NCBI RefSeq assembly: GCF_038096175.1
Contig: NZ_CP151099.1
Location: 8,162,001-8,226,000 of the forward strand
Reading direction: 5' to 3'
Length of the DNA: 64,000 nt
From: Nostoc sp. UHCC 0302
Lineage (GTDB): Bacteria > Cyanobacteriota > Cyanobacteriia > Cyanobacteriales > Nostocaceae
A program made the translations under genes and the position numbers. Position 1 is the stretch's first letter. Every line of letters starts with the position of its first letter. This document shows, one piece after another, positions 34,467 to 44,342 of the stretch. Below the pieces are notes generated by a model, which worked only from the letters and a program-made list of their open reading frames with translations, was not told where the DNA came from and searched no databases.

Positions 34467-35728
34467 AAACTGGGACTCTTCGACTTTTCTTGTAAAGGAA
34501 TGAAAAAGATAGCAATCATTCCGGGAATTGTTAGCAAACAAACCAAGACAAAGAATAATGGATAGCCTAATGTTTTTTGTAGATAACCACTAATTAATCC
34601 CGGAAGCATCATACCTAAAGCCATAATGCCCGTGGAAATAGCAAAGTGAGAAGTTTTATATTCGCCTTGGCAAATATACATTAAATAGACACTAAAAGCT
34701 GTAAACCCAAAACCATATCCAAATTGCTCTAAGGAAACTAGGGGATAAACTAAGGTTAGGGAAGGTTTTGTATAAGCCATATATACATAAAATATATCTG
34801 GTAAGTTCAAAGCTAAAGCCATAGGAAACAGGCATTTTTTTAACCCGTATTTGGAAATAAACATACCTCCTAAAATGCCGCCGCAAATCAGAGAAATTAC
34901 ACCAAACGTTCCATAGACTAATCCGACTTCTGATGTTGATAGTCCTAAACCACCTACTTCTGGTTTGTCTAATAAAAATAAAGAGGCTATTTTGACAAGC
35001 ATTGCCTCACCAAGTCTGTAAAGCAAGATAAATGCTAAAATATATACAATCTTTTCTTGTGCAAAATATGAGCTAATAATTGTCCAAAAGGGTATCTTTT
35101 CTATAGCTTCTGGCTGCCGCTGATCATCTGACTCAGGTATGGGTAAAGCTAGGCGATGAAATATAAAAGTTATTGCTAAAATTAAGGCTGAAAAGCTAAT
35201 AGCTATAGTCCAGCTTAAAGGAATATTGTTGAGAGATACTTCAAGCTGTCCAGCTAAGACTACTAATATTCCAGAGCCAAAAATTACGGCCATTCTATAA
35301 AATAAAGAGCGAATGCCAACAAAGAATGCTTGTTGTTCTGGAGATAAAGCCAGTAAATAGAAGCCATCTGTGGCAATGTCGTAGGTGGCAGAAATGAAAG
35401 CTCCAACTGTTAATGCTGCGAGGGAGATGAAGAAGAAGTTTGGCAGTTGTAAGCAAAAGGCTATTAAACCTAAACAACCAAACATGGCAAATTGGGTATA
35501 AAGTATCCATTTGCGTTTGGTAGAGTAAATATCGACAATTGGACCCCAAAACATTTTGATGACCCAGGGTAGATAGAGAAAACTTGTCCATAAGGCAATT
35601 TGAGCGTTATCTATTCCGAGTTTTTTGTAAAAGATCACGGAAACTGTGTTGATGATGACGTAAGGTATGCCGGAGGCAAAATATAAGGTGGGGATGAATG
35701 TCCAAGGGGAGGTTGTTTGATGTTTCAT
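34463..35728 (-). CDS. AmpG-like major facilitator permease
   Basis: 421 aa, 12 predicted membrane helices. The N-terminus (PTLYFASGIPYVIINTVSVI), then LPWVIKMFWGPIVDIYSTKRKW (residues about 52-73) and ATDGFYLLALSPEQQA are typical of AmpG/SLC33 permeases, which import GlcNAc-anhydro-muropeptides or acetyl-CoA-type solutes. A charged middle loop (about 200-215) divides the two halves. It is the first gene of a coupled pair with the kinase (4-bp overlap), which supports an amino-sugar or peptidoglycan turnover role. ATG start; the GxxExxY gene and one arm of an inverted repeat lie directly upstream. Confidence 0.85.
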   Translation of the reverse strand: MKHQTTSPWTFIPTLYFASGIPYVIINTVSVIFYKKLGIDNAQIALWTSFLYLPWVIKMFWGPIVDIYSTKRKWILYTQFAMFGCLGLIAFCLQLPNFFFISLAALTVGAFISATYDIATDGFYLLALSPEQQAFFVGIRSLFYRMAVIFGSGILVVLAGQLEVSLNNIPLSWTIAISFSALILAITFIFHRLALPIPESDDQRQPEAIEKIPFWTIISSYFAQEKIVYILAFILLYRLGEAMLVKIASLFLLDKPEVGGLGLSTSEVGLVYGTFGVISLICGGILGGMFISKYGLKKCLFPMALALNLPDIFYVYMAYTKPSLTLVYPLVSLEQFGYGFGFTAFSVYLMYICQGEYKTSHFAISTGIMALGMMLPGLISGYLQKTLGYPLFFVLVCLLTIPGMIAIFFIPLQEKSKSPSL

Positions 35729-35737
35729 GGGTTTATT

Positions 35738-35774
35738 AAACGAACCGCCAAGACGCCAAGTGCGCCAAGAGAAG
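35738..35774 (+). repeat. Left arm of 37-bp inverted repeat around the GxxExxY gene
   Basis: AAACGAACCGCCAAGACGCC followed by AAGTGCGCCAAGAGAAG. The reverse complement recurs at 36159-36195 with only 2 mismatches. It lies between the GxxExxY stop codon (35776) and the permease start (35728). Confidence 0.9.
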
Positions 35775-35775
35775 A

Positions 35776-36198
35776 TTAAGAAAGGATAATACGCTTGATG
35801 CCGCCTTTGAGGAGGGGGACGTTAAAGTTAATGAGGAGAGCTAGCGGGTAATTAGTCATTTTAAGGTAAGAGAGGACTTGAGCTTCATGAACGGGGGCTA
35901 AATTTTGCACAGCTTTCAATTCCAGAATTAGACAATTAGCAACTAAAAAATCTAATCTACCTTTACCTACTTCATGTCCTTTGTAATTTACTGTTATTGA
36001 CTTTTCAACAACGTGAGGTATGCCGCACCTGAAAAATTCTATAATTAGCGCTTCCTTATACACCTCTTCCAAAAACCCAGGCCCCAACACTCGATGTACC
36101 TCAATCGCCGCCCCAATCACTGAATAAGCTAATCTATCCACTTCCTGACTTGGCTCTCTTCTCTTGGCGTCCTTGGCGTCTTGGCGGTTCGTTTCCAT
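35776..36198 (-). CDS. GxxExxY protein
   Basis: 140 aa. The family motif is GPGFLEEVY at about residues 38-46, preceded by AAIEVHRVLG and followed by LDFLVANCLILELKAV (about 83-98), the conserved D...E.K pattern of a PD-(D/E)XK-like nuclease fold; biochemical function unknown. The first about 14 residues (ETNRQDAKDAKRRE) are encoded entirely by the right arm of the 37-bp inverted repeat, so the natural start may be the ATG at 36198 or a GTG just downstream of the repeat. Divergent from valS by 62 bp, and upstream of the permease-kinase pair. Confidence 0.85.
   Translation of the reverse strand: METNRQDAKDAKRREPSQEVDRLAYSVIGAAIEVHRVLGPGFLEEVYKEALIIEFFRCGIPHVVEKSITVNYKGHEVGKGRLDFLVANCLILELKAVQNLAPVHEAQVLSYLKMTNYPLALLINFNVPLLKGGIKRIILS
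36159..36195 (-). repeat. Right arm of 37-bp inverted repeat around the GxxExxY gene
   Basis: Reverse complement reads AAACGAACCGCCAAGACGCC then AAGGACGCCAAGAGAAG, matching the left arm at 35 of 37 positions. Weaker matching (GGGTTTA) continues outward on both sides. This arm is in frame with, and codes for, the N-terminus of the GxxExxY protein. Confidence 0.9.
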
Positions 36199-36260
36199 TA
36201 AACCCTCTCCAACCCTGTGGCAAAATTTATTAGAGTCCTTCCAAAAGTAGTTTTCCCAGC

Positions 36261-39200
36261 ATGACCGTAACTATTGCCAACCTCCCCAGTCTCTACGACC
36301 CCTTTACCACTGAAGCCAAGTGGCAAAAATTCTGGGAAGAGAACCAAATCTACAAAGCTGACCCCAACAAAGGCGGTGAACCTTACTGCATCGTCATCCC
36401 CCCGCCTAACGTCACCGGCAGCTTGCACATGGGTCACGCTTTTGAAAGTGCGTTGATTGATACCCTCGTGCGCTATCACCGGATGCAAGGTCGCAATACG
36501 CTGTGGTTACCCGGAACTGACCATGCCAGTATTGCTGTGCATACAACATTGGAAAAGCAGCTCAAGGCAGAGGGTAAAACTCGCTATGAGTTGGGGCGCG
36601 AGAAATTTCTAGAACGCGCTTGGCAATGGAAGGCGGAGTCTGAAGGAACAATTGTTAATCAGCTGCGACGTTTGGGTGTCTCGGCAGACTGGTCACGGGA
36701 AAGGTTTACATTGGATGAGGGCTTATCTAAAGCTGTTTTGGAAGCCTTTGTTCGTCTTTATGAGGAAGGCTTAATTTATCGTGGTGAGTACTTAGTTAAC
36801 TGGTGTCCAGCTACCCAGTCAGCAGTATCGGATGTGGAGGTGGAACCTAAAGAGGTTGATGGCAATCTCTGGCACTTCCGCTATCCGTTTACAGATGGTT
36901 CTGGTTATGTGGAGGTGGCGACGACTCGACCAGAAACAATGCTGGGTGATACGGCAGTAGCAGTTAATCCTAATGACGATCGCTACAAACATCTAATTGG
37001 CAAAACCATCACTCTGCCAATTGTACACCGGGAAATTCCGATCATTGGCGATGAATTTGTTGACCCCACTTTCGGTACTGGTTGCGTGAAGGTGACTCCC
37101 GCCCATGACCCGAATGATTTTGACATGGGTAAGCGTCACAATCTGCCGTTGATCAACATTATGAATAAGGACGGCACGCTGAATGAGAATGCCGGGGAGT
37201 TTCAAGGACAAGACCGCTTTGTTGCTAGAAAGAATGTGATTTCTCGCTTAGAGGCAGACGGCTTTTTAGTGAAAATTGAGGACTATAAACATTCTGTTCC
37301 TTATAGCGATCGCGGTAAAGTACCTATTGAACCCCTATTGTCTACTCAGTGGTTTGTTAAAATTCGCCCCTTAGCTGACAATACTCTAGAATTCCTTGAC
37401 CAGAAAAATTCTCCTGAGTTTGTCCCCCAACGTTGGACAAAGGTATATCGTGACTGGTTAGTGAGTCTTCGAGATTGGTGCATCTCCCGGCAATTGTGGT
37501 GGGGACACCAAATTCCAGCTTGGTACGCTGTCAGTGAAACAGATGGGAAAATTACCGATAACACGCCGTTTGTGGTCGCGAAATCAGCAGATGAAGCTTG
37601 GGAGAAAGGCAAAGCGCAATTTGGTGAAAATGTCAAGTTGGAACAAGACCCAGATGTATTGGATACTTGGTTTTCTTCTGGACTTTGGCCGTTTTCGACT
37701 TTGGGCTGGCCTGAACAAACTCAAGATTTAGCAACTTATTACCCGACTACTACTTTAGTAACTGGCTTTGACATTATCTTTTTCTGGGTTGCCAGAATGA
37801 CCATGATGGCTGGGCATCTGACGGGACAAATGCCTTTCCAAACGGTTTACATCCACGGCTTGGTGCGGGATGAAAATAATAAGAAAATGTCCAAGACGTC
37901 TAACAATGGTATCGACCCGCTGCTGTTGATTGCAAAATATGGCACTGATGCTTTGCGCTATACCTTGATTAAAGAAGTGGCGGGGGCTGGACAAGATATC
38001 CGGTTAGAGTACGATCGCAAAAAGGATGAATCATCATCGGTAGAAGCGTCACGCAACTTTGCTAACAAGTTGTGGAATGCAGCCCGATTTGTGATGATGA
38101 ATTTGGATGGACAGACGCCGCAACAATTAGGCAACCCAGTCGCTATAGAATTAAGCGATCGCTGGATTCTCTCGCGTTACCATCAAGTTATCAAACAAAC
38201 TACTAATTACATCGATAACTACGGTTTAGGAGAAGCGGCAAAGGGATTATACGATTTTATTTGGGGTGATTTCTGCGATCAGTATATTGAACTGGTTAAA
38301 TCCAGGCTGCAACAAGGCGCTGACCCTGCATCGCGGCAAGTAGCACAACAAACCCTCGCCTACGTGCTGGAAGGAATTTTGAAACTGCTTCACCCCTTGA
38401 TGCCGCACATTACTGAAGAAATTTGGCAAACCCTCACCCAACAGCCAGCAGATTCTCAGCAAACTTTAGCTTTGCAACTCTATCCCCAGGCAGATGCAAA
38501 TTTAATTGATTTAGCTGTAGAAGAACAGTTCGAATTGTTAATTGGAACAATCCGCACAATTCGGAATTTACGTGCTGAAGCTGATGTTAAGCCAGGGGTG
38601 AAAGTCACGGTAAATCTGCAAACTGCCAGCGAAAAAGAGCGGCAAATCCTCGCTGCTGGACAGGCTTACATTAAAGACCTGGCTAAGGTAGAGACTTTAA
38701 CCATTACTGACGAACAAAAAAGCCAAACGATTACTGCTAAAAAACCTCAAAGAGGTTTGAAGACAATTGGCTTCATTCTTCTGGGAATTATCGTTCTTCG
38801 GGTGGGTTTAGCTGTAGGAGATGCAATTAATGATGTTCCCCTATTAGGAAATTTCTTTGAAGTGATTGGTTTTGGTTACACAACTTGGTTTGTTAGCCAA
38901 AATTTACTGACTACTCAGGCTAGACAAAAGTTATGGGCGAAGTTCTTCCAGCCGACTATTGATAAAGAATTATCGCAGATAGAATCTCCACAGCCGCAAG
39001 AATCAGAAAATGCGATCGCTGGTTTAATTGGTACAGTACAAGTACTAATTCCCCTTGCTGGTGTGGTAGATGTCGAAGCAGTCACTGCCAAAATTAAAAA
39101 ACGTCTCAGCAAAGTAGAAACAGAAATTAATGCGCTACGTGCTAGATTAAGCAATCCTAAGTTTGTCGAGCAAGCACCTGCTGATGTAGTACAAGCAGCG

Positions 39201-39269
39201 CGGGAAGCCTTAGCAGAAGCCGAGAAACAAGCAGAAATTTTGCACGAACGCCTGCGTGGTTTAGCATAG
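36261..39269 (+). CDS. valS: Valyl-tRNA synthetase with CAAD membrane domain
   Basis: 1002 aa. Class I synthetase: HIGH motif HMGH at residues 56-59; KMSKT (542-546) in place of the usual KMSKS; an editing domain between about 190 and 340; anticodon-binding domain about 610-760. Between this and the C-terminal coiled coil (about 925-1002) is an insertion of about 90 residues (about 828-915) with two hydrophobic helices ([17 protein letters not shown] and a second around [15 protein letters not shown]). This is the CAAD domain known to anchor certain synthetases to thylakoid membranes in heterocystous cyanobacteria. Charges tRNA(Val). ATG start; contains HIP1. Confidence 0.96.
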   Translation: MTVTIANLPSLYDPFTTEAKWQKFWEENQIYKADPNKGGEPYCIVIPPPNVTGSLHMGHAFESALIDTLVRYHRMQGRNTLWLPGTDHASIAVHTTLEKQLKAEGKTRYELGREKFLERAWQWKAESEGTIVNQLRRLGVSADWSRERFTLDEGLSKAVLEAFVRLYEEGLIYRGEYLVNWCPATQSAVSDVEVEPKEVDGNLWHFRYPFTDGSGYVEVATTRPETMLGDTAVAVNPNDDRYKHLIGKTITLPIVHREIPIIGDEFVDPTFGTGCVKVTPAHDPNDFDMGKRHNLPLINIMNKDGTLNENAGEFQGQDRFVARKNVISRLEADGFLVKIEDYKHSVPYSDRGKVPIEPLLSTQWFVKIRPLADNTLEFLDQKNSPEFVPQRWTKVYRDWLVSLRDWCISRQLWWGHQIPAWYAVSETDGKITDNTPFVVAKSADEAWEKGKAQFGENVKLEQDPDVLDTWFSSGLWPFSTLGWPEQTQDLATYYPTTTLVTGFDIIFFWVARMTMMAGHLTGQMPFQTVYIHGLVRDENNKKMSKTSNNGIDPLLLIAKYGTDALRYTLIKEVAGAGQDIRLEYDRKKDESSSVEASRNFANKLWNAARFVMMNLDGQTPQQLGNPVAIELSDRWILSRYHQVIKQTTNYIDNYGLGEAAKGLYDFIWGDFCDQYIELVKSRLQQGADPASRQVAQQTLAYVLEGILKLLHPLMPHITEEIWQTLTQQPADSQQTLALQLYPQADANLIDLAVEEQFELLIGTIRTIRNLRAEADVKPGVKVTVNLQTASEKERQILAAGQAYIKDLAKVETLTITDEQKSQTITAKKPQRGLKTIGFILLGIIVLRVGLAVGDAINDVPLLGNFFEVIGFGYTTWFVSQNLLTTQARQKLWAKFFQPTIDKELSQIESPQPQESENAIAGLIGTVQVLIPLAGVVDVEAVTAKIKKRLSKVETEINALRARLSNPKFVEQAPADVVQAAREALAEAEKQAEILHERLRGLA

Positions 39270-39470
39270 CTCAATGGGTAGTGGCAGAGTTATGAGTTGC
39301 TCAAAATTCACATTCCCAACTCAAAACTCTATCAATTACCCATTACAAATTAACTATCTGTAAAGCAAAATATATAAATTAGACTTGCTTTTCAATATAA
39401 ACTTATGTTGTTTTTTAATAAATAAAAATTAAAATCAAGACGAATTTGGAATGGGAGCGAAGCGACAGCC

Positions 39471-39905
39471 ATGCTATATCTAGCCCAGGTGCGTAAAAAC
39501 GAGTTTTTAGACCAGCACCAGTTACACTTGCTGGCGCGTCAGGAAGCTGATAACTTTTGGGCAATAATTCCAGAAGAGGCTTTCATTCTGCTGGGCAAAG
39601 GAAACACAATGAGTGAGAAGTTGCTTGTTTTGGTGGAACTTTCTCCTACAGGTGATATTGAAAGAATAGAAGACGCCGGCAACTGGGTACTTCATCTGGT
39701 GCAAAGTTACCTCACAACTGGCATTACACCAGAATTTTTGCATCAGGAAGCAGAACGCGCAGAACATTGGCGACAATCTCTGACGTTGCAAAACCAAGAC
39801 TTAGCGCGTCGTTCCCTAGAATTAGAAGCCCGACGCGAACAAATTCAAGCTTTAGAAGAAAGCCTCAAACGTGAGAAAAACGGTTATCACAAGGATGAAG
39901 GGTAA
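39471..39905 (+). CDS. Conserved hypothetical protein with C-terminal coiled coil
   Basis: 144 aa. A globular N-terminal part (LYLAQVRKNEFLDQHQLHLL, ending VQSYLTTGITPEFL) followed by a continuous charged helix from about residue 85 (EAERAEHWRQSLTLQNQDLA and onwards), predicted coiled coil. No catalytic motif. Probably cytoplasmic and self-associating. I believe such proteins are restricted to cyanobacteria, but I do not know a function. ATG start. Confidence 0.7.
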   Translation: MLYLAQVRKNEFLDQHQLHLLARQEADNFWAIIPEEAFILLGKGNTMSEKLLVLVELSPTGDIERIEDAGNWVLHLVQSYLTTGITPEFLHQEAERAEHWRQSLTLQNQDLARRSLELEARREQIQALEESLKREKNGYHKDEG

Positions 39906-39953
39906 GCCAAAAAATGCTTTCACATACCTATTAGAAAATAATTCGTAATCCCT

Positions 39954-39986
39954 AATTACGAATTACGAATTACGAATTACGAATTA
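39954..39986. repeat. AATTACG heptamer tandem repeat
   Basis: Four exact AATTACG units (39954-39981) plus a partial fifth, between convergent genes; CGTAATCCCT just left is an inverted partial unit. A heptamer STRR-class repeat as found in heterocystous cyanobacteria. Confidence 0.85.
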
Positions 39987-41978
39987 TTATGACGCCAACA
40001 ATTGTCGAATTAACCTTGCTACAGCTTTTTGTGTGAAGCGGTTAGCGACTTGCTGACCCAAACGTTGTACACCGGGATTAACCAACAACTGGGCAAGTTG
40101 GGGAGCAAGTTGTGTTAGATCAAAACCACGAGTTTCGCGGAGAATATTCAAAATACGTTTGATATGCTCCAAGGTTTGTTGTTGTTCAACTGTCGCCCCA
40201 GGAGTTTCATTGACTGCTGTCAAGCCTACCCGTTCCCGTAGAAGATATGTGAAGTTGTGTAAGACATTTTTACTTAAAGCATCAAGTCCATTAACAGATT
40301 CATCCACCAACTTGTCGCGAATGAAACTACCACGTTCAGAAGACAAAAAGTCTATTCCCTGATTCAAAACCAAGTTGAAGTCGTAGTCTTGGTTGCTACG
40401 GGCATTACGTAACAAGTTTTCTAAGCGGTTCCAGCGGAATCTACCATCTTTAAATAGCAAATCTTGCAATGATGCTCTTAATTGTGGTGCTGGGTCAGTT
40501 AAGAGGCGTTTAGAAACATAGGGATAAGCTTCGCTGAGAACTTTAAAGTTTGGGTCTATATATATGGCAATACCTTCCAGCGTCACGAGAGAGCGAATAA
40601 TTAAGGCGTAGTAGGGAGGGACGCGGAAAGGATACTCATACATCAAAGCTGAGAGTTCATCAGTGATGCTTTTAATGTTGAGTTCAGCAACACTGGCTCC
40701 TTGGGCATCAGCAAATACTCTCGCAAAAGCTGGAATAATTGGTGTTAAGTCTGTTTCTGGTGATAAGAACTCTAATTTAACGTAATCTTTTGCTAAACCT
40801 TCAAAGTCACGATTAACAACGTGAACGATCGCTTCAATCAAACCATAGCGTTGAGCTGGCTTAATCTCGCTCATCATCCCAAAGTCGAGATAAGCCAATT
40901 TGCCATCGGTTGTTGCTAATAAATTTCCTGGGTGGGGGTCAGCGTGGAAAAATCCGTGTTCCAAGAGCTGGCGCAGAGAACACTGCACACCCACTTCAAT
41001 CAGATAACGAGCATCTATACCTTGGGCGCGAATTTCTTCTGTCTGGGTTAATTTCGTGCCGTTAATCCACTCCATCGTCAACACACGACGATTAGTATAT
41101 TCCCAGTAAATTTTCGGTACGTATACGTCTTTTATATGACCATATAGCTGGAAAAAGCGCTCGGCATTTTCACCCTCATGGATGTAGTCCATCTCTTCAA
41201 AGATGCGCTCTCCCAATTCATCGAGGATGCCAACTAAATCGCTTCGTACCCGTTTAACGTTTTTCTGCACCCAAGCGGCGATACGACGCAAGATGTATAA
41301 ATCAACAGTAATTCGTTCTCGTAAGTCAGGGCGTTGGACTTTGATTGCGACTTCTTCACCAGTTTTCAGCTTACCTTTGTAGACTTGCCCCAAGGAAGCA
41401 GCAGCAATTGGCTGGGGTGATAGTTCAGCGTAAACCTCTTCGGGAAGTGCGCCTAGTTCTTCTTGAATAAACTGGTAAGCAATTTCGTTAGCAAAAGGCG
41501 GTAATTGGTCTTGTAACTTAGTCAGTTCTTCCAGATATGCAGGAGGAACTAGATCCGGTCTAGTGGATAAAGCTTGTCCAATTTTGATGTAAGCTGGCCC
41601 CAGTCGCGTTAGTAATTCTCTTAGCTGAGCAGCTCGGCGACGATCATTTTTGACAACAATTCCCCGTTTACTATCCGACCACAGCCCAAAAACAAAGGAT
41701 AGAGTCGGCCTCAAGACAGCTAAAATCCGCCGCCAAACTTGTAGGGGTCTGTCTTGATAATGCGTCACTATTTCTACAGGGTTATAACGCAATGCCCCAG
41801 GTTCAGTTAATTTAGTTACCTCTTGCGTAGCTAAGAGCCTTGGGGATCTTACAACCAAGGCTTGTGTATCATTTTCTGGTGCTGTTTCAGTAACGTACAG
41901 TTCTTCTGGGCGGTTTGTACCGCCGCGACTGTCTTCCTGAATCGGTTGGGAACTAGGGGAAAGTGTCTTAACAATCAT
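39987..41978 (-). CDS. ABC1/UbiB-family atypical protein kinase
   Basis: 663 aa from the ATG at 41978 (MIVKTLSPSSQ); the longer frame to 42098 runs through STRR repeat DNA and is rejected. Signature elements: YIKIGQALSTRPDLVPP (KxGQ), the Ala-rich loop AAASLGQVYKG, HADPHPGNLL catalytic region and LDFGMMSE (DFG). The C-terminal 130 residues are helical. ABC1K/UbiB proteins bind ATP and act in quinone/prenyl-lipid metabolism or its regulation, associated with membranes; cyanobacteria have several paralogues and this one cannot be placed exactly. HIP1 present. Confidence 0.9.
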   Translation of the reverse strand: MIVKTLSPSSQPIQEDSRGGTNRPEELYVTETAPENDTQALVVRSPRLLATQEVTKLTEPGALRYNPVEIVTHYQDRPLQVWRRILAVLRPTLSFVFGLWSDSKRGIVVKNDRRRAAQLRELLTRLGPAYIKIGQALSTRPDLVPPAYLEELTKLQDQLPPFANEIAYQFIQEELGALPEEVYAELSPQPIAAASLGQVYKGKLKTGEEVAIKVQRPDLRERITVDLYILRRIAAWVQKNVKRVRSDLVGILDELGERIFEEMDYIHEGENAERFFQLYGHIKDVYVPKIYWEYTNRRVLTMEWINGTKLTQTEEIRAQGIDARYLIEVGVQCSLRQLLEHGFFHADPHPGNLLATTDGKLAYLDFGMMSEIKPAQRYGLIEAIVHVVNRDFEGLAKDYVKLEFLSPETDLTPIIPAFARVFADAQGASVAELNIKSITDELSALMYEYPFRVPPYYALIIRSLVTLEGIAIYIDPNFKVLSEAYPYVSKRLLTDPAPQLRASLQDLLFKDGRFRWNRLENLLRNARSNQDYDFNLVLNQGIDFLSSERGSFIRDKLVDESVNGLDALSKNVLHNFTYLLRERVGLTAVNETPGATVEQQQTLEHIKRILNILRETRGFDLTQLAPQLAQLLVNPGVQRLGQQVANRFTQKAVARLIRQLLAS

Positions 41979-42034
41979 GAAGAAAGCCACCGGTCGGAAC
42001 GATAATGTAAAGTATTGTAACAATATGTTTAGTA

Positions 42035-42155
42035 ATTGACGACTGGGGATTAACGATTGGGGATTAGAAATTAGGTGTAGAGTAATAGTTTTTCCCAATA
42101 CCCACTCCCCATTACCCCTTATCCCCAGTACCTAGTACCCAGTCCCCAGAGGTTT
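42035..42155. repeat. STRR-type CCCCAGT repeat block
   Basis: GGGGATTAACGATTGGGGAT (near 42046) and CCCACTCCCCATTACCCCTT followed by CCCAGTACCTAGTACCCAGT form an inverted, degenerate heptamer repeat upstream of the UbiB-family gene. Confidence 0.6.
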
Positions 42156-42369
42156 GCTACACTTAAATGGGCGCTAGTTCAATAGTAAGCTGTTGTGCAT
42201 TCAATTTGCATATATTAAGTAGTGAGGATGCCCGCCACAATTTGGTTTTGTGAATTTGGTTATTGAGAATTTTTAATTGTTAGTTAGTATTGCGGGTTTG
42301 TGAAAGATCATCCTTAATATCCTCTAAATTGAAAGTATCTGGCATCTGTCCTCACGGAGATTTTGCTCA

Positions 42370-44118
42370 ATGTTGCTTTGCCTGAGAATTGAAAACTTTG
42401 CCCTGATTGACCAACTAGAATTAGAATTTGGCGCTGGACTAAATGTATTAACAGGTGAAACCGGCGCCGGAAAATCGATTATTTTAGATGCTATTGATGC
42501 TGTATTGGGTGGTAAAGTCTCCAGTCGAGTAATCCGTACTGGAACAAATCGGGTAATGGTGGAAGCGACTTTCACCTCAAATCCTCCTTTAACTGCTTGG
42601 TTGAGCGAACAAGAAATTGATTTGCTTGATGAGAACTCCGTAGTCATCAGCCGTGAAATCACTGCTACTGCTAGTAATATCCGCAGTAGATCGCGGGTGA
42701 ATGGCGTGTTGGTAAATCGGCAGATGATGGGGGGGTTACGCGATCGCATGGTGGAAATCACTGCCCAAGGTCAAACGGTGCAAGTGGGACAATCTGCCCA
42801 AGTCCGTGATTGGTTAGATTTGTATGGCGGTGACTCTTTAATGCAGTCGCGTCAAAAGGTAGCTACTACTTATAGTGCATATCAACAGGCGCATCTAGCA
42901 CTAGAAAAACGCCGGACATCAGAACGAGAACGTTTGCAACAATTCGACTTGCTGACTTATCAAGTCCAAGAATTGGGAGGCGCAAACCTCAGCGAACCCA
43001 ATGAACTAGAACAGTTAGCGCAAGAACAAGAACGCTTAAATCATGTCGTCGATTTGCAACAGATGAGTTACAAAGTCTATCAAGCTTTGTATCAAAATGA
43101 TAATGAAAGCCCAGCCGCAGCAGACTTATTGGGAGACAGCGAAGCAATATTAAATGACATGGTAGAGTATGATGCTCAACTACAATTTTTATTAGAGTTG
43201 GTGCGGGACGCGCAAGCTGCGGTAGTCGAAGCCGGACGGCAGATTAATGCCTATGGGGATAGTTTAGAAGCTGATCCTCAGCGATTAGAAGAAGTAGAAG
43301 AAAGAATTCGGGAATTAAAGCAAATTTGCCGGAAATATGGGCCGACACTTACAGAAGCGATCGCCTACTACCAGCGTATCCAAGGGGAATTAGCAGAACT
43401 TAACGACAGTGAGCAATCTATCGAAAGTTTAGAACAACAAGAAAAGGTGTGTTTTGAACAACTCACCCAAGCTAGTAGTCAGTTAACTAAACTGCGGAGT
43501 AAAGCTGCTGCTAATTTAGAGTCACGATTGGTAGCTGAACTAAAGCCCCTAGCGATGGAAAAGGTGAAATTTCAAGTCGAGATTGTACCTACTATCCCAA
43601 CCCCTACAGGAGCAGATAAAATTACATTTATGTTCAGTCCCAACCCTGGGGAACCGCTGCAACCTTTAACAGAAATTGCCTCTGGTGGGGAAATGAGCCG
43701 CTTTTTATTAGCGCTGAAAGCTTGTTTTTCTCAAGTCGACGCTGCTGGCACAATGATATTTGACGAAATTGATGTTGGCGTTTCTGGAAGAGTTGCCCAA
43801 GCGATCGCTGAAAAATTACACCAGCTAAGTCAACGTAACCAAGTATTATGTGTTACTCATCAACCGTTGGTTGCGGCAATGGCAGACCGTCATTTTCGCG
43901 TGGATAAACAAGTTATTAATGAAGGCAAAGGTAAAAAAGCAAACAACGGTAGCGTCGAGCAGCGTACCGTTGTCAGAGTTACTAGCTTAGATAATTTAAC
44001 TACTCGCCGGGAAGAATTGGCACAGTTAGCGGGTGGTAAGTCTGCAAGTGATGCGATCGCTTTTGCAGAATCGCTGTTGATGCAAGCTGCTAACCACCGT
44101 CGCCAAGAGCAGAGTTGA
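42370..44118 (+). CDS. recN: DNA repair protein RecN
   Basis: 582 aa, normal length. SMC-like ATPase: Walker A TGETGAGKS (about residues 30-38) after LRIENFALIDQLELEF; long coiled-coil arms (about 155-345); ABC signature ASGGEMSRFLLALK (about 437-450); Walker B MIFDEIDVGVSG (about 461-472) and the VTHQP H-loop. RecN binds DNA ends and supports recombinational repair of double-strand breaks. ATG start. Solitary; usual SOS operator not identified. Confidence 0.95.
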   Translation: MLLCLRIENFALIDQLELEFGAGLNVLTGETGAGKSIILDAIDAVLGGKVSSRVIRTGTNRVMVEATFTSNPPLTAWLSEQEIDLLDENSVVISREITATASNIRSRSRVNGVLVNRQMMGGLRDRMVEITAQGQTVQVGQSAQVRDWLDLYGGDSLMQSRQKVATTYSAYQQAHLALEKRRTSERERLQQFDLLTYQVQELGGANLSEPNELEQLAQEQERLNHVVDLQQMSYKVYQALYQNDNESPAAADLLGDSEAILNDMVEYDAQLQFLLELVRDAQAAVVEAGRQINAYGDSLEADPQRLEEVEERIRELKQICRKYGPTLTEAIAYYQRIQGELAELNDSEQSIESLEQQEKVCFEQLTQASSQLTKLRSKAAANLESRLVAELKPLAMEKVKFQVEIVPTIPTPTGADKITFMFSPNPGEPLQPLTEIASGGEMSRFLLALKACFSQVDAAGTMIFDEIDVGVSGRVAQAIAEKLHQLSQRNQVLCVTHQPLVAAMADRHFRVDKQVINEGKGKKANNGSVEQRTVVRVTSLDNLTTRREELAQLAGGKSASDAIAFAESLLMQAANHRRQEQS

Positions 44119-44120
44119 GA

Positions 44121-44277
44121 TTAACTTAATTTAATTACCAGTTTCATCGCCATTACTGGCGTACCTGAAACAATAGGCTTAACAACCACTACCCGAAACA
44201 GTTCTAGCAAAGTGATGAGGAACAGAGTTGTAACTGCACCTTTTATTAGGGCATTTTTTTGAGTAGAGTTGGTTCAT
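44121..44277 (-). pseudogene. Frameshifted small membrane-protein ORF
   Basis: From the ATG at 44277 the frame gives MNQLYSKK, then an A7 run (minus strand, 44254-44260). If one A is dropped, the frame continues as NALIKGAVTTLFLITLLELF then RVVVVKPIVSGTPVMAMKLV and a stop at 44121, a coherent 51-residue hydrophobic protein. As written, the start frame degenerates after the run. This may be a true pseudogene, a homopolymer sequencing error, or slippage-dependent expression. The family is not recognised. It is convergent with recN. Confidence 0.35.
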
Positions 44278-44342
44278 CCAGATACTCAATTTGCCTAGAC
44301 ATTCTATCACTCTGTGCGGCTTTTAGTTAATAGCCAACCTGT

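Noticed and set aside
42000-42098. N-terminal extension of the ABC1/UbiB protein
   Set aside because: The extra 40 codons translate STRR repeat sequence; the family-like start is the ATG at 41978.
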